From Stereum hirsutum FP-91666 SS1 (Eukaryota; Basidiomycota; Agaricomycetes; Russulales; Stereaceae), in the NCBI RefSeq assembly GCF_000264905.1, contig NW_006763132.1, positions 534,237 through 598,236 of the forward strand: a stretch of DNA of 64,000 bases, written 5' to 3'. The notes under the pieces were generated by a model that was given only the letters and a program-made list of their open reading frames with translations, searched no databases and was not told where the DNA came from. Position 1 is the stretch's first letter. Each line of letters begins with the position of its first letter. Shown piece by piece: positions 32,101 through 45,765 of this stretch. Made by a program: the position numbers and the translations under genes.

Positions 32101-35089
32101 GATGACGATGCACAACATCGGTCCTGTCCCACTCGGATACCAGCAGCAGCATTCGCATCAGCGTGAATACTCTGGAGCAGGAGTAGGAGCAGGAGAGGAA
32201 GAAGAAGGCAAGGGCGAGCGCGCGTCGCGGATCTCGAACCATTTGAGGATGACGAGTCGGAGTCGGGGGAGGAGCGTCAGTCCGACTTCGCATCGGTTCG
32301 CTCCTCCTGCTACGACGGTGACAGTTCAGCCTTCGGGAGGTGGTGTAACTGGACCGTCGGTGCCGGTGCCGCCTTCGCTCGTCCCTGCGTCTGCGTCTGC
32401 CAATGGGAAAGGGGATGGGAGGACGGGGACGGGGACGTCGCCGCGCGAGGCGAAGTTGCATCTGTCGCTTGCGAACCTGCCGCCGCCGATTTCGACTTCT
32501 GCCTCTGCCTCTGCGTCGGGCCATTCGGGCTCACCGGGGCAAGGACAATACGGTCATAGTCCACGAAGCCCACATCATTCACAGACGCAAAGCCCAGAAC
32601 TACACTCCCCCAGGCCTATCCCATCGCCAAAACATACAGTCAACGTCAACGTGGATCCTTTCGCGCACCAACATTACGCCCGCGGAAATGAGAAGTACGC
32701 GTATTCGATGAGCAAGAGTGAGAGGGTGGAGATGTTGGAGCAGTTGGCGGATGATATGCAGGGGGTGGGGGAGAGGTTGAGCCTTGATCGTGCACGGGAG
32801 GAACGGGAGAGGGATAGGGAGAAGACGTTGCCTAGTCCGCCTGTGCCTACGAGGGATTATAAGGACAGGGAGACTCGGATTCGCACTCGGGCGAACGATA
32901 TCTTCACCACGGGCGAGAAGGTGAAGGTTGACGCTAACACTGGGGAGGGCGCACACGATAGGGATGGAGATGTGGGGTTATTGAGCGTCACGCCAAAGAC
33001 GCCGACGTTATCTGCGTTGAGTCTGCTCAAGCCGCCGAGGCAGAGGAAGACGAGTGGCGGTGGCGGCGGTGGTGATGGTGATGGTTCCCCGAACGCTCTC
33101 AACCCACTCACGCCCATCGCTCGTGCTACCTATATCAATGACGACGTTCCGGGACTATCAAGCTCTTCACCTTCAAAACTTTCCGAAAAGCATCTCTCAT
33201 CACCTCGTTCATACACCCACCTCGCAGCATCTCTCAAGCCTAGAAAAGCAGACGAACAAGAACACGAACTCAGCGGCCTGGACGCCCTCGAACGCCGTCT
33301 GCTCGCGGACGTAGGGACACGTAAACTAGAGAAGGAACGACGGGCGGATGTGAGGAGCGTTATTTCTGGTTTGCAGGCGCAGGTGCAGGCTGCCGGTGGA
33401 GGAGTTGGTGGAGGAGTGGAGCCGATCAAGATACCTACACCGGTGGCTAGAGGAGGGGAGGGGGGTCCAGAGGACGTTACGATGGATTCGGCGATTTCGA
33501 GCTTGACGTTGGGAGGTGGTGCGGAGGGGATGGGGATGGGGATGGGTGGTGGGCTTGGTGGTGCTGGTCCGGGCGTCGTCGATGTGGAGATGGGAGGGGT
33601 GCGGAATTCACCTTCACATGATGCGGTTGTCCCTTCTGCTTCTGGTGTTGGACCTTTGGACGTCGATGCTGATGTCGAGGACGATCATATTTCGGAGGAG
33701 AGGACGCAGAAGCAGGGACGAGATGGGCATTCGAGGTCTGGTGGATCTGGGGAGTCGGAACGGGGTGCATGGACGGCGAAGAAGGGCAAGGGGAAGAGTG
33801 TAGCTTCCGAGGGGAAGAAACGGAGTCATCGAGATAGAGATAGAGAGAAGGATAAGGAGAGGAGGAGCGGGAAAAACTCGAGGAGGGAGGGTAAGGAGGG
33901 TAGAGAAGAGAAGGAGGAGGCGGTCAGGCTGAGAAGAGCGGCAAAGGGGAGGGTGGCGGAGTGGTTGGGGAAGGTCACGCCAGTGGAGGTGCCGGACGTA
34001 CCACCGCTGGAGGATCTGAACAAGGGTGGAGGAGGGGTGGGATCGGTTCCGGTCTCACCTGCGGTTGTATTGGGGACGTTGCCCGACCTTGGAGGAAAGG
34101 CTGAGGAGGATACTACAGCGAAGAAGCAAGAAGTGGACCCGAAGACAGTGGAGGAACCATCGTCGGCGCCCAATCCTCGTTCATCCGGATTCGTGCCCAT
34201 GGCCACCATTCGCGCTCGCCAGTCTGCTATCCGACAGGATCCAAGTAACCCTCCGAATTCTACTCCTCTTTCTCCCCGTGCTCGGTTCGAGGCTGCGCTG
34301 GCTGCCAGTGCCCCTGCCCCAGCACCCAAGCCTCATCATATTCCGCTCCCGAAGAAGCTTCCTCCTTCAGTGCAGAACCTTTTCCCTCCGCCGCGACAAG
34401 GTGGCCCAAAACAGGCTACAGGTTTGGATAGTGCCGTGAGCAAGTATGATGTGAGGTCCGCGAGAGGAGGTAGGGGAGGCAAAGTCACCCAGGTCACGGC
34501 GATTTGGTCTTCGACGGCTGGTGACAATGCCGATGCGAAGGCCTCGACACCTGCCCATGTCGCTACCGTAGGAAAGCCGAAGGCCCTCGTTGGCGACAAA
34601 TCCGACAAAAAGCTCGCGACGCCCGCTCCCGCTGTAGGAAAACCGAAGGCACTCCTCGCTCCCTCGAATCCTAAAGCGAAACATTCTTTGTCTTCGACAC
34701 CACCTTCTGGTGCCGCAGCCGTGAGGAAGACACCGTCCCCGTTGGCAAGTCCTGTTCCTACGGCCAAGTCAGCTTCTGTTCCTGCCAGTGTGTCCAACTC
34801 TCTCGCCACACCTGTTTTGTCGTCGACTGCTTCGTTGGCGCGAGGTCCGGGCTGGGGACGAAGGACTTCCATGCCCGTGCTGTCGTCTTCACCAATGGCT
34901 AAGGCCTTACCGATGGTGACGGAAGCCTCTGGAGGTGCTGGGGAAAGCGATGCGTTGAAGAATAACATAAGACATGAGGAGGTTGGTAACAGTGCTGCTG
35001 GAAGTGTGGGCGTAATCGGGCAACACATGGCGTTTGGGCAGGCGAGGCTAAGGGAGCTCATCAAGAAGTATCAAGGGCAGGCTGCGTAA
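29120..35089 (+). CDS. Alpha-arrestin-like protein with very long disordered tail
   Basis: Adaptor of the arrestin-related trafficking type, which links membrane cargo to Rsp5-type ubiquitin ligases. Four exons: 29120-29309, 29907-30547, 30659-31122, 31264-35089; 1706 aa. The N-terminal arrestin domain starts VKVSITLSDPTFVAGGAVTG and continues over the first intron with VELFAVEELTSRDHS and YLFKFPLP. The C-terminal arrestin domain includes VKNHSGRKNTSLSLALTR and DISLEIPITVYHP (to about 450). The remaining 1250 residues are low-complexity: YP/GPY/PTSP repeats near 460-540, Ser/Gly/Pro stretches, a Lys/Arg-rich block around 33780-33940 and a short conserved-looking end, RLRELIKKYQGQ. A PPxY-type motif (PPPPPY) is encoded at 31721-31738, suiting WW-domain ligase binding. 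The first intron is 597 nt. Confidence 0.85.
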
Positions 35090-37618
35090 TCAAGGGATTG
35101 TATTTCTAACCGTGACGGTTTGTTCGACGTTTTATCCCTCTCCATCTCCTTATTTGCCTGTTGTGTGTTTCATTGATACCACGTTCACGACCTTTCTTTT
35201 TTTGCGAGGACCATTAGATCTGTACCTCTGATTTCTGGCTCATGGTGTTATCTCGATTCGCTTTGATTCCTGGATAATTTCGCATCTGTCTCTATATATA
35301 CGCATCTGCTTTGGGTTTCGTTCTATTGACTTATCCACTTTGCTCTTTCGTCCTGTTGCATAGTATGACCTGTTCCCCTATTTCATTGGTTCTGTCTCAG
35401 TCCTTGTTGCACTTATATTCCGGATCACTTACGACGACTTACGAATGACACGACTGCTCTATCCAAGACCCATGTAGCGTTTGCCTCGAACCTGGTTTTG
35501 ACTGCATTTTCCTATGAGCCTTTGTCGTAGGCCAGCCATCCTCAACGCCTAGTGATTTTCCTGCATTTTCCTTGGCTGACGTATCTGGGAAGTTCGAACT
35601 CAGAAGCTTCTGGGTGCGTCTTCTGTCCCGCTTTCCTTTCTTTCATCACGCTGACGGGCCGCCGTGGTCGAGGAAATTGTCAGGATCGCTACGTTTCTGA
35701 TATTCCTTTTCCGACGAAGGTCAATTATCGGTAATGAAAAGAACCTCGCGGTGATCATGTCCTTTAGCAAGTCTCTCACACCGGTTCTTTTGGGTTCCAT
35801 TCCTTTTGCGAGAGCCCGTGAGCATCTTGTTCTCTTCCCGTCATAGCAGCTTCTTCTCAATTTTCCTCCTTCCCTTCCTCGGCACCCGCTCATCAAGTCG
35901 CTTTTTCCCCGGAATTAACAATGACGGTCCGCCATCGGCTCTCTGGTGCTCTGTCAGAAACCTTCGGAAGACTAGATGACGGCGCCATCTCTTCTAGCGT
36001 GCCACCGTCATGCTCTTGTGTAAAACGAGCCTCAGCCTGTGAACTCCTCCTGCTACGCCACTTGCGCCACCAATTCATCAGCGCCCCTTGCGCGGCCTAT
36101 AACGCTTGGTATCGTAACCTTCCAACTAAAGCTAGCTCAGAGCTTATTATTCCTTTCGTTCCGATATGCTTTTCGTAACGACGCAGCATACGCTCACTGC
36201 CGTGATTGGAGAGCGAAAACGACGTGAGGTCCTAGCTCGGAAACTCAAACTCAAGCTTGAGCCTGCCCTTCTACGGTGCTGTCGGCCGACATTTACCAAG
36301 TCATATGGTTTGATACCTCCTACGTATTGAGTTGAAATCGCGGTGAACGTATGGGCCGTAGTTGCCACACCGTACGGAGGCGTTGTTCCACGACTCGATA
36401 TAAACTCGATATCGGGTGCCGCGAACCACAATGGATGTTACCTACTATACGATCGCGAGCGTTCAACCGATACTCATCTCCTGTGAACCGAACTTACAGC
36501 AGCACTTGCTTCTCTCTAGATTTACCTCTTCAAGTCACCTGAGTTGGTTTTTCCCCCAAGCGATGGACGTTCATCGACGTTCAATAACTACTCTTTGGGA
36601 GCGGCTTCACAACCGTATTTGTAGCCTTTCACCTCAAGACTTGGTGCCCTCGCACATGATTTAATTGACTACCGGATAGGCCCTAAGATATGGAGGAAAT
36701 GCGTGCTCGACAATCTTTACAGCACTAGTCGTTGAAGATCTTTGCCTTGGTATCCGTGGTGAGTTTCTTTCGCCATCACGGTCTCAGAGTCTGATGGCTA
36801 GAGATTCGCTAACTGCGCTCGACATTCAAGCGTCGCTTCCATCGTATTCATGCGATAACTTCCATACAAGCCCCGTAGCTTGCGAAGCCACCTCAAAGCC
36901 TCACATAATACTGCACCTTTGAGGGCTTCAAGAGGGGACATAAGTGGTCTCTGATACAGCACATGAATATTTGAGTGCTTGAGTGCGTTGAGTCGCTCTC
37001 TCGCCAAAGAAATCCTCAAGAAATACCGTCGGGATGATCCTGACGGACCCAGTCCCGGGGCCGGCCGGTGTTTGAGCGAGCTGTCGCTTGGGGTGGCCCT
37101 TGATGCGCCACGCATGACGTACAATCAAAATGCCGGCAACTTGTGCATTCGAAATTCGACCCGTTCCTGCGTTTACCTCCGTATAGTCGTCTAATCACCG
37201 ATTAACCGTCCAGCGTTGCAATCCGTGCTCAGGCGAAGCGTTCCGATGCACTCCTACATCGTCTGGAGCGCTCTCGAGCTCAAGCTCGACATCGTCGTTG
37301 ACAACGCGCATTAACGATGGACCTGATCGTGACCGTGCTTTGCTCCGGGTGAACCCTCCCGCCAGAAGAATTTCACAATTTAAGGACTACCCCGATGGAT
37401 ACCCTCAAAGAGAGAGAACGCGGAGACAGAAGGATCCGTGCCTCTCTCACCCCACGCGACCGGCGACGAGATCTGTGAATTAATTTGATGTGAAGCCTTC
37501 TCGCCGACGAATCTAGACGAGCTTCCAGCCCCTTTCCTACTTAACCAATGTCAGCACCATCACTTCCTCCCTTCTCTGCCCTCCATTTTTCACGACACGT
37601 AGCGTGCTCTCTTCCACC
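35090..37618. other. 2.5-kb region without supported gene
   Basis: Only short frames on both strands, none with a recognisable domain, introns included. The last 100 bp resemble the region upstream of the second monooxygenase and are probably the promoter and leader of the first. Confidence 0.5.
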
Positions 37619-39781
37619 ATGAATCCCGCCTCTAGCAGCTCTCACTCAAACTCAGTGTGTAGCCAATGTCTAAACTTTTGATTGCTTCGGTACATTGACC
37701 TAAACACCATTGTCCGACTTTCAGTTTAGACCTCCCCCATCCACTCCTCTACAGACACGATTGCCCCTTCAATTCGTAATTATAGGCGGGGGCATATCTG
37801 GTCTTGCTTGTGCTATAGGTCTCAAGCGTGTTGGTCATAATGTTCTTGTACTGGAGAGTGAAACAGACATTTATCACGTACGTAGAACAACCACGCTCCT
37901 TGCGCGGTCTCGGGCTCATATTCAGCTGTGGTCAGAAACCTGAATACTCCGGAGGGATGAGGATGCCACCAAATATGACGAAGATTTTCCGTACGTCCAG
38001 TTCTGTATGGTTGTCTTTGGTCCCGAAATCGATTTTCACATGTCGCTAGACCATTGGGGGTTAGGAGACCGGATCGAGAAGATTGGCTCGGTATCGGAAC
38101 GTGTCCTCATGTCGAGACGTGCGTATACTATTTTACTCCTCTCTTATACTCCGATTTCTTATAGTTGTCTGCCCAGTCGGGGACGGAGAGCCTCTAGGCG
38201 CTCACAGATGGGACGCGGAGATGTTGCAGGAAGCGGGTGGAGAATTCACGTTTGTACATGTACGCATCTTTACCTCTTCGCATCCCAAGTCGCTCCTGAT
38301 CCTCCCTTCAGCATTCTACATTACGAGAAACACTGTTCGAAATCGCGACTGAGCTTGGCGCTACTGTGCGGACGCGTTCGGAGGTCCTGTCAGTTGACGC
38401 CGATGATAGCCTGGTGACGCTTATTCGTGATGGCAAACGGGAGACTTGCACGGCGGACGTTATTATTGGCGCAGATGGCGCTCATGGGATATGTCGTCTA
38501 CAAGTAAGAGGGCTTCTCGACATTGGCCAACCAACGGGTCTCATGATGTTCAGGTGAGTTGCGGCTAGATGATTATACGACGTGGAGGACTTTCAGTACC
38601 GTCTCTGGATCCCATATCCGCTTTACTGACTGAACTATTCTAGTTCCGTCATTCCTGGGTCGGCAATGCATGCGGACGCAGATTTGCGGCAGTTTCTTGA
38701 GACCGAACTGGTACGTCAGGAATCTATATTTATACATATTTTGACTGAGACATCGTCTTTTCCTGTCAGTCGACGCAGTATGTGTGGTTCGGAGATAGTC
38801 ATTGTGCTTTGTGTTTCCGAATAGTAAGTCTCAATTTTTATCAGCTCATCAGGGTCGAGTCTCACGAAAAGTACGTCCAGAATAAGCAGGATGACTGTGC
38901 TTTTTATTTCTACGCCCCGGATGAGCAAGCGCGAGATGTTTGGGGTGACGTTGTTCCAATAGAAGATTTTGTGCGGCATACGGTATGTGCAGAACCTAGG
39001 TTAGTCATTTCTATCACGGTAAAACGACGTGCTCTGATTGGGAATTATATTTTGCGGCATGACATGTAGGCTACGAAAACTTGCGAAACTTGCGGCACCG
39101 AAACGTATAAAAGTCGTTGAACGAGCAAACCTGGAAGACTGGGTACATGATTCAGGACGAATGGTCCTCGTCGGAGACGCGGCCCATCCATATCCCGTAC
39201 GTCTTGACACTTGATCAACCATATTATTCTACTCCCTTCATTCCTCCGGGGCTACCAATGAGTCTTAAGATCCTTTTCATTCCTGAGAGTCCGTTACTGC
39301 GATTGGTCTGACAACGTAACATCTCATTGGCCAACAGCCAGGAGCAATTCAAACGTGGGCCATGGCCCTCGAAGATGCCTCCGTCCTAGCGAAGTTATTC
39401 AGCCATCTACGCACACACGATCAGATCCCATCGTTTCTATACGCTTTCCAAGATCTACGACAAGCTCGGGTCACCAAAATCCGCCTACTCGACATGGCAA
39501 ATATACAGTTCATGACTATGCCCCCAAGCGAAATGACCTGTGGACGCGATGCCGCCATGCGAGCCAAATACGACGCTGGCAAGGATGTACTCGGTGGCGA
39601 TGATGAGGATGGCAACGTAGCCCAGTGGGATGAGAATAGGGAGATCTTCGGGTACGACGCGGAGGACGAGGCGGACAACTGGTGGGTGGAGTGGGGTTTG
39701 TTGAGGGAGCGTGCCAGAGAGGGGAAGATTGAGATGGAGGTCGAGCTGAGTATACAAGTTGAGTCGCTGTTGCAACAATAG
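37619..39781 (+). CDS. FAD-dependent monooxygenase, salicylate-hydroxylase-like (copy 1)
   Basis: Class A flavoprotein hydroxylase, likely acting on an aromatic or similar small molecule with NAD(P)H. Ten exons: 37619-37654, 37725-37877, 37936-37990, 38050-38118, 38177-38259, 38312-38553, 38644-38710, 38770-38999, 39070-39196, 39338-39781; 501 aa. The dinucleotide-binding GGGISGLACA motif is at about 33-42 and ends in LVLES. The second FAD segment is VIIGADGAHGICR. The GD motif is VLVGDAAHPYPPGAIQTWAMALEDA (shown split: GDAAHPYP, then AMALEDASVLAKL). The tail is acidic (DDEDG, DAEDEADNWW). All splice phases close, so the gene is intact. Copy 2 lies 2.3 kb downstream in the same orientation with the same exon layout. 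Confidence 0.9.
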
Positions 39782-42090
39782 ATTCCGTTGCTCTCAGTTC
39801 GACTTCGTAGCCTCTCCCTCCCTACTGCATGTTGTATTTGTTCCATCACTATACTATATTTCATCTTTGGGTTTTATTGAACAGTAATCCTGTTTGGATC
39901 ATCTTCCGGAAATTTGACAGATGTCTAACATCTCTTTCCTCTCTAGGCTAGAGAAAAAGTTGCTCCTCAATGACCGCGGACCCCTCTCCTATAACACGTG
40001 GACGGACAAGTGTACCTTACAGACCACTCCACTCGTATAATCCAATTCTTCCGTATGTAATTCATCCTTGATGTACCATATTTTCTCTTGCCTTTTGGGC
40101 TCCGTCAGGAGTTTTGATTTGTATCTGCGGTTATTTCCCTTCCTTCTGCCCCATCAATTCGACAGACGACAGGCGTTTGGCCTAGACTCAATCTCGAACT
40201 CTGTGCCAGGTTGACATGGGGAACTTTGTCTTCCTCACTGGCCTCGCGGACTGTTACCAACGAGCCTCCCGGAAGCCGATTAAACCTGGTTATTCCTATG
40301 ATAGGCTATCACTCTCACGGATGTTGACACGTATTAATAACTTTCAATGGCTGGAGCAGGTCGTAGAGCAACCTCGATCGCTGGTCCTTTGCAAACATCC
40401 TTTTCAAGCGACCCCTTCAGTTTCGAGATACTACCACTACTGCTGCTCCAGCCTTCGACTTCAAGCTAGCCCCATACTTCCCTATGCCCATCCAGTGTAG
40501 TCTCTCGGAGGCCGTACACTGGTATGGCTTTTGCTCCATGGTGGGAGGGTAGGCTCTCCATATCCGATAAGTTCGCGAGCGAGCACCTGTACATGTCGTC
40601 CTTTGGCTTCGTTTTCTCCGGTCGGGACTTTTCGGGGCGCGCTGATCCGAGTTTCTGAACTCTAACCTGCTGCTCCAAGGTACTACTGTATGCCAGTCTT
40701 CGTCTCGGAAACCAGCACCATACGAAAACCGGCGTGTCAGGACTGGCTCAAGTAATCTTGTCCTGTTGAGGTATGTGAGTCTTTCAAGCTCAGCCTCCAG
40801 TAGAGCTGAAACCGTCTGCCAACTTGAAAGTGGATGCGGGTTGATCGATTCACTTCTAACGATCCTTCCTTCCTCTTTGCTGAGTTATCGTATCCCTAGT
40901 TTGAGGTTGAGGCATGTCCCACGTTTACTTTGACCCGGTTGTCAATAGTTCTTTGCCGCCGTTTTTGGCAAAACTTACACGTGCGAACCCGAAATTATTG
41001 GTATGAACCGTATAGCACGACTCTGAGACTAATTTTGGGACATCACGAGCTCGTTTGAGGCTCTCTAGATCTGGCTCCGCCTATCTCCTTGTGCATTCTC
41101 GAATCACTCTCCCTGCCAACCACTGCCACAGTTGAGTAAATATGAGAGACGAAGATATCAAATACAATACACTCAGTCCAGTGCTCTTGCCCTGATCTGC
41201 TGTTCCGCTCTTGCATACTTCAAGATACTCGCCGACCGTCAGATCACAAACCTCTCGTTAGACTCGTTAAGAACACCGACCGACTCCCTCCACTTAAGCT
41301 GCACTGACTTATGGGCAGTTTTTTGTCATGGATCTTCCTCACCTCCTTGAATCACCCTCTATTATTTCAGGTTGGGCAAGTGATAATGCTGCATTTGAAG
41401 TACTTATGATTCACAATCCATTGCAACCCCTCCTCCTTCCATGGGCCACACTGGTGCCACATAGCCTCTCTCCCTTTTTTCTCTCCAGTGGCCTCACGAC
41501 AGCGCGTGACTCTCATACCTGCTCATGCGATTAGTCCGTATTCCTTTTTGAAAGTGCAGATATATACACTCCATGTAGAATGGGATGGCTAGTGTCCCCT
41601 CATAGATGGTTCAAGTGAAGTAAATAAATTATCACCGAAATTATCACCGACGGAGGAGTCCGGGTCAGGTACTGATTAGATTAGATGACTTTCATCCCCC
41701 GATGATATCTCGTTTGCTCCCGACCGTCATCGGACCATCACTCTGCCAATCATTTCGAACAGATCACCGGTCAAACGGTCAAGACTGCATCTATTCAACA
41801 CCTAAAACTAGAAGAGCTGCTTTGACTTCTATGTATACCGCGGTCGAGAAAGACGAAGGTGCCCAGCCCTCTAATAACAGGAAGGCCGACGAGCTGGCAT
41901 CCCTGGCCTCCTGGGACCGCTCATTTATGGCTCATTTCGTGGTTTCCACTCCGAACGATGTCCGTTGCCTCGGTCATCGAGCTAAAATTCAAATAATGCG
42001 GCCACCTATATTGAACTAACCCATAACAGTAACCGATGCTTGCACCAACGCCATTCCCTTCTTTGCTCTCCACTTTTCAGCACGCGTAGA
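39782..42090. other. Spacer between the two monooxygenase copies
   Basis: 2.3 kb without a recognisable gene. Its last 50-60 bp resemble the sequence just before copy 1, so the duplication included upstream sequence. Confidence 0.5.
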
Positions 42091-44310
42091 ATGTCCGCCT
42101 CCTCCACCATGAACCCCGCATCCAGCAGCTCCCGACCACGCCCAGTGAGCGGTCATTATTCTTCCTCTTGTTTGCTTCCGTTTGCTGACACTCGTGACTC
42201 GCACACTGTCATACGACCTCTAGTACAGACGACCTCCATCCGTCCCGCTTCAGACGCGGCTGCCCCTCCAATTCGTCATCGTAGGCGGGGGCATATCCGG
42301 CCTTGCTTGTGCCATCGGTCTCAGGCGCGTTGGACATAATGTTCTTGTATTGGAGAGCGAAGCCGACATCAGCCACGTACGTCGAACAGTCCCGCTTTCT
42401 TACTGTCTATGGCTCGTGTTCAACTCTATTTCAGGCCGCCGACTTCTCTGGTGGGATGAGAATGCCTCCAAATATGACCAAGATCTTCCGTACGCTCGAC
42501 TCTCTCTGCCCTTCTGGAGGACAACATTGACATTTACATGTCTCTAGACCACTGGGGTCTGAGTGACCGGATTGACAACATTAGCCTGGTTACGGATGCC
42601 GTTCTCATGTCAAAATGTGCGTGCACTCTATCTCCACTCCTATTTTGGGTTCTTAGCTTTATTTGTCCAGTGGGAGACGGGGACATTCTAGGGTCTCATA
42701 GATGGGTCGCCGAGTTGTTGAAGGAAGCAGGTGGTGAATTCGCAGCCGTTCCCGTACGTCCATGCTTTGCTGCTACTGGTCCTCCTCCATTAACCATCAT
42801 CGTAGCACGCGACACTACGGGAGACCCTCTATGAAATTGCCACAGAGCTGGGCGCTACTGTGCGGACGAGTTCAGAAGTCCTGTCTGTTAACCCTGATGA
42901 ACGACGAGTCACGTTTGTTCGTGGTGGCAAGCGCGAATATTGCCTGGCGGATGTTATAATCGGTGCAGATGGTGCTCATGGGTTATGTCGAGTGCAAGTG
43001 CAGGGACTTCTCGACATCGGTAAACCGATGGGCCTCATGATGTTCAGGTACGGCTTCTTCTTTCAGAGAAAACTGGCTAAAGCATGAGGGAGGGTACGCT
43101 GACTTCAATCGCACCAGTTCCGTCATTCCGGGTGCTGCAATGCGTGCGGACGAAGAACTACGGCAGTTTCTGGATAACGAAGTGGTACGTCAGGATTATT
43201 TCACGGTGCTTTAAACGGTTTATGGTCTGGTCCTCAATTGTGGCACCATTTCTTCCTCTAGTCATCCCAGTATGTGTGGTTCGGAGATAGCCATTGTGCT
43301 TTGTGTTTCCGAATAGTACGTCTCCCTCTTTCCGACGCACCAATCGAAGTAGAGGCTCACGAAAAGCTTCTACAGAACGCCGCGGGCGACTGTGCTTTCT
43401 ACTTCTATGCTCCAGATGATGGGGCGAGAGACGTTTGGGACGATATCGTACCGACAGAATACTTCGTTCGTCATACCGTCGGTGCGGAACCCAGGTCAGT
43501 CAAATTTCCCACGTTTCGGAAAATGAGCGTGCTCTCATCCGCGATTTGATTTTCCATTTAGGTTACGAAAACTCGCCAGACTGTCAACTCCAAGACGCAT
43601 CAAAGTCGTGGAACGAGAAACTCTGGAGGACTGGGTGGACGATTCGGGACGAATGGTCGTCGTTGGAGACGCGGCCCACCCATTTCCTGTACGTCTTCTC
43701 CCCTCTATCGGCGCTTGTGCTTCCGAATAGTTTCCGCGACTGGATTCCTAATGTACTACCCGTTCTATCCCGCCAACAGCCAGGTGTCATCCAAACATGG
43801 GCCATGGCCCTCGAAGACGCCTCCGTACTAGCAAAATTATTCAGCCATCTACGCACACGCGATCAGATCCCATCATTCCTTTATGCTTTCCAAGACCTAC
43901 GGCAAGCTCGGGTCAAAAAAATTCGTGAACTCGATGTGGACAATATCCATTTCATGACTATGCCCCCGAGCGACATGACGCGTGGGCGCGATGCCGCCAT
44001 GCGAGCCAAGTACGACGAGGGAAAGGACGTACTCGGTGGCGACGACAGCGACGATGACGACGGGAACGTGGCACAGTGGGACGACAATAGGGAGATTTTC
44101 GGCTACGACGCGGAGGACGAGGCGGACAACTGGTGGGTGGAGTGGGGGTTATTGAGGGAACGTGCCAGGGAGGGAAAGGTCGAGATGGAGGTCGAGCTCA
44201 ATATACAAGTTGAGTCGTTGTTGCAATGGTTGTCGCGCTGTGCCCTTATGTTGCGCTACATAACTGCACCATTTTTTTCGCTTATCTTTGAGTGTTTGAC
44301 AAGACTCTGA
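42091..44310 (+). CDS. FAD-dependent monooxygenase, salicylate-hydroxylase-like (copy 2)
   Basis: Tandem paralogue of the gene at 37619. Ten exons: 42091-42144, 42224-42376, 42435-42489, 42548-42616, 42671-42753, 42806-43047, 43118-43184, 43262-43494, 43562-43688, 43780-44310; 537 aa. It keeps GGGISGLACA, IIGADGAHGLCR and VVGDAAHPFP and matches copy 1 exon for exon, including the unusual long eighth exon. An ATG six codons upstream of the copy 1 start position adds MSASST. The stop of copy 1 (CAA CAA TAG) is here CAA TGG, so the frame runs on for 27 mostly hydrophobic residues to TGA at 44308-44310. If translated, this tail could anchor the enzyme in a membrane. Confidence 0.88.
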
Positions 44311-45765
44311 CGATCTCATCTCATCTCTTTATCTTTAGGCCACGGAAGATATTGCTTTGACATCCTCCCAGCAGCACGTGGACGAACGGGCATCGTAGAG
44401 GACATTTTACTCGCCGATAATTCGTCTTTGGTTCACAGGTATTTCATCTAAAATCTATACCCCATACTTTCTCGCTTGTGGTCTTCAGTAGCTCCATCAG
44501 AAGACATTTCTGTGCGTATCAGGAATAGTCTCTTCCCGACACCATATGGCTTGACATTATACCGCGTGGAATAGTAATAATCTTTGTCGTGAAGACCATT
44601 ACATTGCGCTCGGGGGAGAGCTCGTAGATTCTGCAGAAGCACGGAATACAGCAGACATGTTAGCCGCTGCTGCTTATTGCTAAAGCTCACGAAAGCCACA
44701 GCGGGGAAAGAAGGTCATCGGCCCCGCAATGGTGAGGCCTGGGCGTGCCTGGTATAATGAATTTTCGTCGAAGGTCACAGTGGGACAACGTGGACTTCAA
44801 CCTTACCATTATGCGATGCTCATTATGGAAAGTTGAACGGCCACCTTAGGGCTTCACGTTCTCGCGTATGCGCTTGCCAGGCTGCATGAGGCCAACGAGG
44901 ACAGTAGTGTCACATACGAGTTCCAGACTTACCTGCACTAGCGACTTCCTCAGGAGCCATTCTGTCCTGTCTGCTAACCAATGGCCATGTTACTTTGAGA
45001 TCGTGGCTCGAGATCATCGTAATCAGATTCTGTGCGTTCGCTGTGGACCAAGAGGGATCAGAATCTGCAGTGCCACCTCTTTCCACCTTCGTCGAGTGCC
45101 ACCTGGCCTGCGCTTCGGTCTTCTTCGGGAAACCAATTCCAGGGTCATGGCCTAGTTATGACAAGGGGTCTGGCCTACCAATTTGAATATTGCTCTTTTC
45201 CGAGGCATTCATGTTCGACGGTGGTAAGCCCGGTAAGCGCAAGCTCTTCTCGTTTACCACCATCTCCCACTACCAATACTTACAGCATAAATACAGGACC
45301 GCTTACAGGAATTGTTCTTCATCCTTCGCGCAACCCTTGGACGGTCCAGGTCTTACCCCATGGAAATTCGAACTTGGGAAGGAATTTATTCCATCGAGTT
45401 AGACAGCGGCCAACCTAAGCTGTTTTAGTGTAAAGGTATGTCCCGATACTCGTGGTGGACGTGCTTTCGAGGCTCCCGGATCGCTTGTCTTTCTTTAGTT
45501 AAACTTGGCGCCTAGTGTCTCGCGTCAAGATTAGAACGTTTATCCCACCCAGTCCACTCATGTTTTCGTTGTTTGAATTCCACGATTAATAATACATTCT
45601 CGAATCTCTTGAGCACTATTTATTGCCCTGAGACCAAAATGGGCGACCCATCGTCATATTTCTCGGACTTGACTTCAGGATCTCTACGGTTGAGGTCGCG
45701 TAGTTCTTCGCGCTCGGTTTCACGCTTTCCTCTTCTTCATTGTAACAACTTCATAACGACTGCTC
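44311..45765. other. Spacer before the P450 gene
   Basis: No protein family was recognised in any frame. It presumably holds the terminator of the second monooxygenase and the P450 promoter. Confidence 0.5.

Noticed and set aside
36120..36140. A-box-like GCTAGCTCAGAGC
   Set aside because: No B box within 120 bp downstream, so no tRNA-like gene.
38824..38851. Apparent GTAAGT intron in copy 1 of the monooxygenase
   Set aside because: Splicing there shifts the frame; reading through keeps the frame and matches copy 2, which has a GTACGT at the same place and no usable acceptor.
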